From an uncultured Campylobacter sp. (GTDB lineage Bacteria > Campylobacterota > Campylobacteria > Campylobacterales > Campylobacteraceae), in the NCBI RefSeq assembly GCF_938030685.1, contig NZ_CALHHX010000164.1:1-8502 (forward strand): a stretch of DNA of 8,502 nt, read 5' to 3'. A program made the position numbers and the translations under genes. The notes under the pieces were generated by a model. It saw only the letters and a list, made by a program, of their open reading frames with translations, made no database searches and was not told the DNA's origin. How positions within the stretch are numbered: position 1 is the stretch's first letter; every line of letters starts with the position of its first letter. This document shows positions 1 to 5,450 of the stretch, piece by piece.

Positions 1-417
1 AGCTTTTAAATTCGGCGGATCGCTCTAGCGCTTCGCGACTTTAAATTTAACCGATAAGCGGAGGATTAATGCGCTAAATTTGGCGGATTTAGCTTGCGCT
101 GTGTATTTCGTACAGAGGCTCTACGATGGCGCCGTATTAGCTGAACGCAATGCGCGCAGTAGGCTTAAAACATGACGCGTTAAAGCACGATGAAATTTTT
201 AGATCAAAATCGCACGCGATGCGCTCGCTACGCCCCGCGTGCATTGCAGCTCATGCGAGCGTTTGCGCGGTGCGTAGTAGCCACGCAGATTTCTGTCGCA
301 ATCGCGCCACAATACCGCATCAATGCGCGCTATATTTGCGCAGATGCAAGGCTCCACGCGCAAGTTTAAATTTGCGCGATAAATTTAAACGGCAAAAAGA
401 TAAAATTTAGGATCAAA
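1..417. other. Non-coding leader region upstream of thiF
   Basis: I see no convincing gene here. The only long open frame on the plus strand (150-410) has an Arg/Ala/His-rich composition, no visible ribosome site and no family resemblance. A ThiS-like product (about 65 residues ending in Gly-Gly), which would be expected just upstream of thiF in Campylobacter, is not present in full, and no frame entering from the left edge has a clear ThiS tail. The stretch carries several AAATTT words and two related short words near 12 and 78 (AAATTCGGCGGAT and AAATTTGGCGGAT). A strong Shine-Dalgarno-like GGAGGA at 60-65 precedes a two-codon frame, ATG CGC TAA, at 69-77. I see no TPP-riboswitch core. Confidence 0.6.
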
Positions 418-1212
418 ATGCAGATAAAATTAAACGGCAAAGCTTACGAAACGGTCGCGAGCGATCTTGACGGGCTGAAGCGCGAGGTTAAATTTAGCGG
501 CGAGATCGCTGTGATAAACGGCTATGCGAGCACGCAGAACTGCGAGCTGAAGGCGGGCGATGAGCTCTTTTTGCTCGCGCGCGGAGCGGAGCTAGCGCCG
601 CAGGAGCTTCGCGCGCTGATGTTTGCTCGCAACGCCCCCGCCGTAAACAAGGCGCTGCAAGGCTCGCGCGTGGCGATCTGCGGGCTCGGCGGGCTCGGCT
701 CAAACGTCGCGATCCTGCTTGCGCGCGCGGGCGTGGGCGAGCTCTTTTTGATCGACTTCGACGTTGTCGAGCCGACCAACCTCAACCGCCAGCAGTACGA
801 GATCGGCGATCTCTACAAGCCAAAAACGGACGCTCTGCGCGAAAGAATCGCGCGCATAAACCCGTTCGTGCGCGTGCAAACCTTAAACGAGCGACTTACC
901 GCGCAAAACGTAGCCGAAATTTTAAAAAACGAGCGTATAATTTGCGAGTGCTTCGACGACGCGGCGGCGAAAGCGATGATTTTCGACGCGCTTGGCGGCA
1001 CGGATCGCTTTTTGATCTGCGCTAGCGGCATGGCGGGCAGCGGCGACGCCAACGAGATCCGCACGACGCGGCTCGGCAAAAACGTCTTCGTCTGCGGCGA
1101 CCGCAAAAGCGCCGCGGCTCAAGGCGTGGGACTGCTTGCGCCGCGCGTAGCGATCTGCGCCGCACATCAAGCAAACGTCGCGCTTAGGCTAATTTTGGGC
1201 GAGGAGGGCTAA
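418..1212 (+). CDS. thiF: ThiF, sulfur carrier protein ThiS adenylyltransferase, with N-terminal ThiS-like domain
   Basis: This is an E1-like enzyme that uses ATP to adenylate the C-terminus of ThiS, so that sulfur can be loaded for thiazole synthesis in the cytoplasm. Residues 1-56 form a small beta-rich ThiS/ubiquitin-like domain that lacks a terminal Gly-Gly, so it cannot itself carry sulfur. Residues 82-264 form the adenylation domain: GLGGLGS at 89-95 binds nucleotide, DFDVVEPTNLNRQQ at 113-126 holds the acidic, Asn, Arg and Gln residues typical of the family, and KPKTDAL at 134-140 follows. The paired CxxC zinc motifs of the E. coli enzyme are absent, as I recall for the short Campylobacter form. 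At 264 residues it matches that form in length. AGGA at 409-412, five bases before the ATG, supports the start. A 544-bp gap separates it from thiG, with which it is usually closely linked. Confidence 0.93.
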   Translation: MQIKLNGKAYETVASDLDGLKREVKFSGEIAVINGYASTQNCELKAGDELFLLARGAELAPQELRALMFARNAPAVNKALQGSRVAICGLGGLGSNVAILLARAGVGELFLIDFDVVEPTNLNRQQYEIGDLYKPKTDALRERIARINPFVRVQTLNERLTAQNVAEILKNERIICECFDDAAAKAMIFDALGGTDRFLICASGMAGSGDANEIRTTRLGKNVFVCGDRKSAAAQGVGLLAPRVAICAAHQANVALRLILGEEG

Positions 1213-1440
1213 GCCTGGCCGCCCATCGCGCGTCTGCATTTCTAAATTTATGTGCCTTTGTGCATTGCCGCTAAATTTAGCTTTGCGCGATTATTTTTGA
1301 GAAGCGGCGAGCGTTTCGGCGGGTATACGGCGCGCGTTTTTAAAACGGCGTAAAATTTACTGCGCGCTGTGCAAATTTGGCCGCGAAATTTAGCCGTGAG
1401 ATCTAAATTTAAACGACGAAATTTAAACCATTTGTCGTGC

Positions 1441-1496
1441 GCAGCTCGCGTGTAAGTAGAATTTTAAAATTTATTCGGCGCGAGCGAGCTGCTTTT
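1441..1496 (+). repeat. 9-bp inverted repeat with a 34-base AT-rich loop
   Basis: GCAGCTCGC at 1441-1449 is the exact reverse complement of GCGAGCTGC at 1484-1492, and TTTT follows at 1493-1496. The loop contains the palindromic run AATTTTAAAATT. It might act as a weak terminator or mRNA fold between thiF and thiG, but the loop is long and the T-run is short, so the role is a guess. Confidence 0.4.
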
Positions 1497-1678
1497 GAAC
1501 GTAGGATTTAAAATTCCGCGCAGCGAAGCGAGCCGCAGTCTGCGCGTGAAATTTTAAAATTTTGTGTCGTGGCGTAAAATTTGACGAGAAATTTTAAAGC
1601 TTGGACGCGGCGTCGTGCGGCGCATTAAAATAGAGATAGAAGCAAGGCGCACAATCTGTGCCGCAATTTCGCGCTGTG

Positions 1679-1684
1679 TATAAT
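1679..1684 (+). promoter_or_regulatory. Probable -10 box of a thiG promoter
   Basis: A perfect TATAAT sits here, 72 bases before the thiG start. Campylobacter sigma-70 promoters depend mostly on the -10 box, and no clear -35 box is visible at the usual distance. The expected transcript would start near 1691 with a leader of about 65 bases. It fits with thiG being transcribed separately from thiF across the long gap. Confidence 0.5.
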
Positions 1685-1756
1685 GCGCCGCGCAAGCGCT
1701 GATATTGCGCTATCTGCGCCGTATGTGAAAACAAAATTTAAACTAAAGAGGATAGA

Positions 1757-2518
1757 ATGGACGATAAACTGATCTTAGGCGGCAAGGAGTTTAGCTCGCG
1801 CCTGATAATGGGCTCTGGCAAGTTCGATCACGCGATGATCGACGCCTGCGTGCGGCACGCGGGCTGCGAGATCGTCACGCTTGCGCTGCGCCGCGTGAAC
1901 GAAAGCAAGAGCCGCAATATCTTGGATTTCATCCCTCGCGGCGTCACGCTGCTGCCGAATACTAGCGGCGCACGAAACGCCGAGGAGGCGCTGCGGATCG
2001 CACGGCTAGCGCGTGAGCTGGGCTGCGGCGACTTCGTAAAGATCGAGATCATAGGCGACAGCAAATACCTTCTGCCCGACAACGCCGAGACGATCAAGGC
2101 CTGCGAGGCCCTAGCGCGCGAGGATTTCGTGCCGCTTGCCTACATGCACGCGGATCTGTGCGTCGCTCGCGATCTGGTAAGCGCAGGGGCTGCCGCCGTG
2201 ATGCCTCTGGCTGCACCGATCGGCTCCAATCGCGGGCTGATGATGCGCGGGATGATAGAAATTTTACTAGACGAAATCGACGTGCCGATCATTGTAGATG
2301 CGGGGCTCGGCGCGCCTAGCGAGGCCTGCGAGGCGATGCAGATGGGCTGCGCTGCAGTGATGGTAAATACGGCGATCGCCACGAGCGGGGATCTGGCGCT
2401 GATGGCGCGGGCGTTTGCGCTCGGCGTGCAGGCGGGGCGCGATGCCTATCTGGCGGGGCTTGGCGCCGTTTGCAAAACGGCCAGCGCAAGCTCGCCGCTA
2501 ACGGGATTTTTGAGATAG
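1757..2518 (+). CDS. thiG: ThiG, thiazole synthase
   Basis: ThiG condenses 1-deoxy-D-xylulose 5-phosphate, dehydroglycine from ThiH and sulfur from ThiS thiocarboxylate into the thiazole phosphate moiety of thiamine. The protein is a full-length 253-residue TIM barrel. Visible family landmarks are PNTSGARNAEEALR at 67-80, the Schiff-base lysine K95 in FVKIEIIGD, AAAVMPLAAPIGSNRGL (a phosphate-binding region), PIIVDAGLGAPSEA and AVMVNTAIA. The start is secure: AAAGAGG at 1745-1751 lies five bases before the ATG. It has its own -10 box upstream and a hairpin plus T-run just after its stop, so it is probably a single-gene transcript rather than part of a continuous thiFGH operon. Confidence 0.97.
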   Translation: MDDKLILGGKEFSSRLIMGSGKFDHAMIDACVRHAGCEIVTLALRRVNESKSRNILDFIPRGVTLLPNTSGARNAEEALRIARLARELGCGDFVKIEIIGDSKYLLPDNAETIKACEALAREDFVPLAYMHADLCVARDLVSAGAAAVMPLAAPIGSNRGLMMRGMIEILLDEIDVPIIVDAGLGAPSEACEAMQMGCAAVMVNTAIATSGDLALMARAFALGVQAGRDAYLAGLGAVCKTASASSPLTGFLR

Positions 2519-2533
2519 CGGTTAAAATTTTAA

Positions 2534-2564
2534 ACGCGGCTTGGTTGTGCTAGCCGTGTTTTTT
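2534..2564 (+). terminator. Rho-independent terminator of thiG
   Basis: ACGCGGCT at 2534-2541 pairs with AGCCGTGT at 2552-2559 (eight pairs, one of them G-U) around a ten-base loop, and the T-run reaches 2564. It begins 16 bases after the thiG stop. This separates thiG from thiH transcriptionally. Confidence 0.7.
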
Positions 2565-2768
2565 GCGCCGAATTTGCATTTCTTGGGTTTGTATAGATAC
2601 ATATCGCGCAAGGTTTTTGCGCCATGTGAGTTAAATCTCAGCACACTTTGTTAAGCCCTATGCCGAACGATATAAATTCCGCATTTCGCTAGGCATCTTA
2701 AAGTGTAGTGGCGAAAAGTATAATTTGGCAGCGGTGTAGCGCGCAGCAGGCTCGGCGATCAAATTTTA

Positions 2769-2797
2769 AAATTTAATCGGGCTGAAAGCAGCCCGAT
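2769..2797 (-). terminator. Rho-independent terminator of the Sel1-like gene
   Basis: ATCGGGCTG at 2776-2784 and CAGCCCGAT at 2789-2797 form a perfect nine-pair stem with a four-base loop. Read on the minus strand, it lies 26 bases beyond the stop of the Sel1 gene and is followed by TAAATTTTAAAATTT, a U-rich tail interrupted by A residues. Orientation and tail make it a terminator for that gene. Confidence 0.7.
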
Positions 2798-2823
2798 CGA
2801 GAGAAACCCGATTGATCGGCGGG

Positions 2824-3441
2824 CTATTTTAGCATGTCGTATTTATCGCAGTATTCTCGTAAAGAGTCTTTATCGTAGCCGAATAACCCTGGGTGTTTTT
2901 TGCCCATTTCGCAGGCCTTTTGATAGTATTGTGTCGCCCTTGCTCTGTCGCCACCTGCTTCAAGAACTGAAGCAAAATTCCCGCACGCCATCCAACTTCC
3001 CGCATCGCAGGCTCTTCTGGCATATCCCATAGCCCGCGTCATATCCATTTTAATCCCTTTACCATTTGCATACATATAACCTAAATTGTTGCAGCCGTCT
3101 GCATATCCGCCGTCGCAAGCTTTATCGAATAGTTCGACAGCCTTTTTATAATCTTTTTTCACCCCTTTACCACCATGATACATTGCTCCCAAATCCGAGC
3201 AGGCTACATAATCGTTTCCGTCGCAAGCCTTTTTAAAGTAGTAAAGTGCTTTTTTATAATCCCTATCGGATGCGTTTCCCCCGAACAAGGTCGGATTTTT
3301 ATAAAGAGCGCCGGCGTAACTGCAAGCCTCAAAATCACCTGCTTCGCAATTTTGCTCAAATTGTTTAACTTGCTCTTTGCTAAAAGTTATGCCAAAAGCC
3401 AAAGAGCCCAACAGGGCTAAACCTAAGATGATTTTTTTCAT
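2824..3441 (-). CDS. Secreted Sel1-like, cysteine-rich (Hcp-type) repeat protein
   Basis: This 205-residue protein begins with a signal peptide (MKKIILGLALLGSLAFG), so it is probably periplasmic or secreted. The rest is Sel1-like repeats, a TPR-like alpha-alpha fold. Cysteines occur in pairs eight residues apart at 32/40, 73/81, 109/117 and 145/153, plus 177 and 198; the 36-residue step between 73, 109 and 145 is the repeat length. One disulfide per repeat is the hallmark of Helicobacter cysteine-rich proteins (HcpA-like). Some Hcp proteins bind penicillin or act on host cells, but the specific role here is unknown. AAGGAG at 3447-3452 (minus strand) lies five bases before the ATG and fixes the start. 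The gene lies opposite to, and between, thiG and thiH, with its own terminator, which suggests later insertion into the locus. Its bases look somewhat more AT-rich than the flanking thi genes. Confidence 0.93.
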   Translation of the reverse strand: MKKIILGLALLGSLAFGITFSKEQVKQFEQNCEAGDFEACSYAGALYKNPTLFGGNASDRDYKKALYYFKKACDGNDYVACSDLGAMYHGGKGVKKDYKKAVELFDKACDGGYADGCNNLGYMYANGKGIKMDMTRAMGYARRACDAGSWMACGNFASVLEAGGDRARATQYYQKACEMGKKHPGLFGYDKDSLREYCDKYDMLK

Positions 3442-3465
3442 TACTTCTCCTTAAAATTTTGCAAA

Positions 3466-3471
3466 AGTATA
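3466..3471 (-). promoter_or_regulatory. Candidate -10 box for the Sel1-like gene
   Basis: On the minus strand this reads TATACT, close to the TATAAT consensus, 24 bases before the ATG. It would give a leader of under 20 bases that still includes the ribosome site. No -35 box is clear. The AT-rich setting makes chance matches likely. Confidence 0.35.
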
Positions 3472-3527
3472 TTCTTTCATCTTTTAATAACCACTAAAAT
3501 TTAAAATGCGAATAGACACCCCTCATT

Positions 3528-3558
3528 TTGCAATTTTTTACCGAAATCCTGCTAAAAT
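3528..3558 (+). promoter_or_regulatory. Candidate promoter for thiH
   Basis: TTGCAA at 3528-3533 could be a -35 box and TAAAAT at 3553-3558 a -10 box; the latter is preceded by TG at 3550-3551, giving the extended -10 form TGCTAAAAT. The spacer is 19 bases, slightly long, and includes a T-tract as often seen in Campylobacter promoters. It would give a leader of about 95 bases ahead of thiH and would restart transcription after the thiG terminator. Confidence 0.45.
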
Positions 3559-3661
3559 GCGCTTTTAAACCAAACGAAAATAAACTTTGCGGCGCGTAAA
3601 TTTGCACGCGCAAATGTGTCGCATAGAATTTAAATGAAAATTTAAAAGGAAAATTTTAAAG

Positions 3662-4795
3662 ATGATGGGAACCGGCTATCTAGCGGGCATGGAGGATATC
3701 GGAAGCGAGATGATGCAGAGCACGCTTGTTCTGCGCGAGGGCTTTTGCGAGGAGGCGAGCGAGGCTGACGTGCAAAGGGCGATCAGCGCGAAAAATAGGG
3801 ATCTGCGCGATTTTGCGGCGCTACTAAGCGTGCGTGCGGGCGAGCATTTGGAGCAGATCGCACAAGCTGCGGCGCGCGAGAAGGCGGCGCATTTCGGTAG
3901 CAACGTTGCCGTTTTTACGCCGATTTACATCTCAAACTACTGCGATAATCTGTGCGTTTACTGCGGCTTTAACTGCAAAAATAAAATCGCGCGCGCAAGG
4001 CTTGATGAAGCGCAGCTAAAGGCGGAGTTTGAGGCGATAGCGGCGACGGGGCTAGAAGAAATTTTAATCCTCACGGGCGAGAGCGAGAAAAACAGCCCCG
4101 TGCGCTACATCGGGCGCGCCTGCGAGCTCGCGCGGCAGTATTTTAAGGTAATCGGCGTCGAAATTTATCCGCTAAACTCCGCCGACTACGCCCATTTGCA
4201 CGCTTGCGGCGTCGATTTCGTCACCGTTTTTCAAGAAACCTACGATCCCGCGCGCTACGCACAGCTGCATCTTGCGGGTAACAAGCGCGTTTTTGCGTAT
4301 CGTTTCGCAGCTCAAGAGCGCGCGATCAGAGGCGGTATGCGCGGCGTGGGCTTTGCGGCGCTTTTGGGGCTCGGAGACTTCCGCCGCGATGCCTTTGCGA
4401 CGGGCGTGCACGCGTGGCTGCTTCAGCGCAAGTACCCGCGCGCCGAGATATCCTTTTCGGTGCCGCGCCTGCGCCCGATCATCAACAACGACAAAATAAA
4501 TCCGAAGGACGTCGGCGAGCGCGAGCTGCTGCAGGTCATGTGCGCGTATCGACTGCTGCTACCAAGTGCGCAGATCACGATCTCCACGCGCGAAAGGGCG
4601 GGCTTCCGCGACAACGCGATCAGGATCGCGGCGAGCAAAATTTCGGCGGGCGTGAGCGTGGGTATCGGCGGGCACAGCGAGCAGAGGGGCGACGAGCAGT
4701 TTGAGATCAGCGACGCGCGCAGCGTAAGCGAGGTCTGCGAGGCGATCCGCGCAGGCGGGCTGCAGCCGCTGATGAGCGAGTATATCTATGTGTGA
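3662..4795 (+). CDS. thiH: ThiH, 2-iminoacetate synthase (radical SAM tyrosine lyase)
   Basis: ThiH splits tyrosine by radical chemistry into p-cresol and 2-iminoacetate (dehydroglycine), which ThiG uses to build the thiazole ring. The protein has 377 residues, the usual length. The radical SAM cluster motif CxxxCxxC is at C94, C98 and C101 (YCDNLCVYCGF). Other conserved runs are ILILTGES near 135-142, GVEIYPLNS, GVDFVTVFQETYD, a Gly-rich block around GGMRGVGFAALLGLGDFRRDA, SVPRLRPI and the C-terminal QFEISDARSV. AAGGA at 3646-3650, eleven bases before the first ATG, supports the start used; the next in-frame ATG follows immediately, so the start is uncertain by one codon. Its stop overlaps the start of the uncertain frame that follows. 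Confidence 0.97.
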   Translation: MMGTGYLAGMEDIGSEMMQSTLVLREGFCEEASEADVQRAISAKNRDLRDFAALLSVRAGEHLEQIAQAAAREKAAHFGSNVAVFTPIYISNYCDNLCVYCGFNCKNKIARARLDEAQLKAEFEAIAATGLEEILILTGESEKNSPVRYIGRACELARQYFKVIGVEIYPLNSADYAHLHACGVDFVTVFQETYDPARYAQLHLAGNKRVFAYRFAAQERAIRGGMRGVGFAALLGLGDFRRDAFATGVHAWLLQRKYPRAEISFSVPRLRPIINNDKINPKDVGERELLQVMCAYRLLLPSAQITISTRERAGFRDNAIRIAASKISAGVSVGIGGHSEQRGDEQFEISDARSVSEVCEAIRAGGLQPLMSEYIYV

Positions 4796-5450
4796 GAGCG
4801 CAGATATGCGAGCTTGCGCCGCGAAACTTCGGCACCAAAGGCTTGCTTCGGCGGCGAAATTTTTAGAATTTCATGCGGCGAAATTCTGCGCTCGCATGGG
4901 TAAAATTTGTAATGCTTTTTTAAGAGGCGAGATTTGCGGTGCGTTACTTGCGGGCAAATTTAGTGCCGCTAGACGCAGCAAAATTCGTAGCGTAAAATAC
5001 TACGCCGAATTTTACAGCGCCGCACGCCGAGATAAAATTTTAGACATCGTGTTAGCGAACGTTAGGAATTCTGGGCTCAAAAATGCGTGTGTAAATTTGA
5101 GGCCTAGGAACACATACGTGGATTTAAAATTTAAAGGCAGCACAAATTCCGAGCCCGCGGGCGGCTTAAATTTTAAATTTAAAAACGGTACGAGCTTAAG
5201 GTTCTTATGCGGCGGCAACGCAAAGCCGCTGAAATCGAGGAACTTTGTGAACGCTTTAAGCTTTAGCGTTGCGGCGGAAATTTCAGCTCTTGTTCTGGCA
5301 GGCGAAATTTTGAAATATGGCGTAACAGCGGGGATTTCGGCGCTTGCCTTAGCAAGTAAAATTTTAATTCCTAGCGCTACGGGCGAAATTTTAAGTTTGA
5401 GTGCTGCTTCGCGCACGGATTTTGGGCTTAAAGGAGCGGGCGAATGCTAG
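4788..5450 (+). CDS. Uncertain repetitive 220-residue frame between thiH and the ThiE/TenI gene
   Basis: I do not recognise this product. For translation: 220 codons are free of stops, the ATG overlaps the thiH end by eight bases, and the TAG overlaps the next ATG (ATGCTAG), the arrangement of translationally coupled genes. AAATTT-type words fall mostly in one phase (Glu-Ile, Lys-Ile or Lys-Phe), as in the real genes alongside. Residues 163-180 (AEISALVLAGEILKYGVT) and 181-198 (AGISALALASKILIPSAT) form an 18-residue tandem repeat with ten identities, and GEICGALLAGKF near 47-58 resembles part of it. Against: no good ribosome site, an Ala/Lys/Arg-rich composition without known domains, no signal peptide, and a 134-codon open frame on the opposite strand. 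It may be expanded repetitive spacer DNA that happens to be open. Confidence 0.4.
   Translation: MCESADMRACAAKLRHQRLASAAKFLEFHAAKFCARMGKICNAFLRGEICGALLAGKFSAARRSKIRSVKYYAEFYSAARRDKILDIVLANVRNSGLKNACVNLRPRNTYVDLKFKGSTNSEPAGGLNFKFKNGTSLRFLCGGNAKPLKSRNFVNALSFSVAAEISALVLAGEILKYGVTAGISALALASKILIPSATGEILSLSAASRTDFGLKGAGEC
5274..5381 (+). repeat. 54-bp imperfect tandem repeat (two copies)
   Basis: The two copies are 5274-5327 and 5328-5381. They are clearer as protein in the 4788-5450 frame (ten of 18 residues identical, no gaps) than as DNA. Keeping the frame suggests either selection on protein or a recent duplication in a multiple of three. Confidence 0.5.
5430..5436 (+). promoter_or_regulatory. 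Strong ribosome site of the ThiE/TenI gene
   Basis: AAAGGAG lies seven bases before the ATG at 5444. It decides that start and shows that the gene need not rely on coupling to the frame before it. Confidence 0.8.

Larger units (their letters stand above)
1213..1756. other. Long AAATTT-rich non-coding gap between thiF and thiG
   Basis: No frame of 60 or more codons lies here on either strand. By eye there are about thirteen AAATTT or AAATTTT words in 544 bases, in mixed phases and orientations, including the 12-base perfect palindrome GCTAAATTTAGC at 1270-1281. Two inverted repeats stand out: CGCGCAG at 1517-1523 with CTGCGCG at 1540-1546, and the pair at 1441/1484 listed separately. ATCGCGC at 1225-1231 could pair with GCGCGAT at 1285-1291, which is followed by TATTTTT, and might weakly terminate thiF. 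The last 80 bases hold the probable thiG promoter. Nothing suggests a decayed thi gene. Confidence 0.6.
2519..2823. other. Non-coding region between the convergent thiG and Sel1 genes
   Basis: This gap holds two probable terminators, listed separately, and no coding frame that I can support. It also contains a perfect small hairpin, GCGCAA at 2606-2611 with TTGCGC at 2617-2622, TGAG/CTCA arms at 2627-2630 and 2637-2640, and a perfect plus-strand TATAAT at 2719-2724 that points into the 3' end of the Sel1 gene. Confidence 0.55.

Noticed and set aside
150..410. 86-codon open frame just upstream of thiF, a candidate for thiS by position
   Set aside because: It has no Gly-Gly end, no beta-grasp pattern and no ribosome site, and its Arg/Ala/His/Cys-rich make-up is typical of non-coding GC-rich DNA.
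1..417. TPP riboswitch ahead of thiF
   Set aside because: I looked for the conserved CTGAGA core and the matching second arm, here and before thiG and thiH, and found neither. A covariance-model scan would settle it.
1213..1756. AAATTT-type words as a CRISPR array or REP element
   Set aside because: Words are too short, spacing is irregular and orientation mixed, with no unit of constant length.
3662..3691. Downstream start for ThiH at Met10
   Set aside because: The ribosome site at 3646-3650 is well placed for the first ATG and too far from Met10.
5012..5416. 134-codon frame on the minus strand opposite the uncertain frame at 4788
   Set aside because: It is made of the reverse reading of AAATTT words (repeated Leu-Lys-Phe and Lys-Ile), has no ribosome site and runs against the gene order. 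It does lower confidence in the plus-strand frame.
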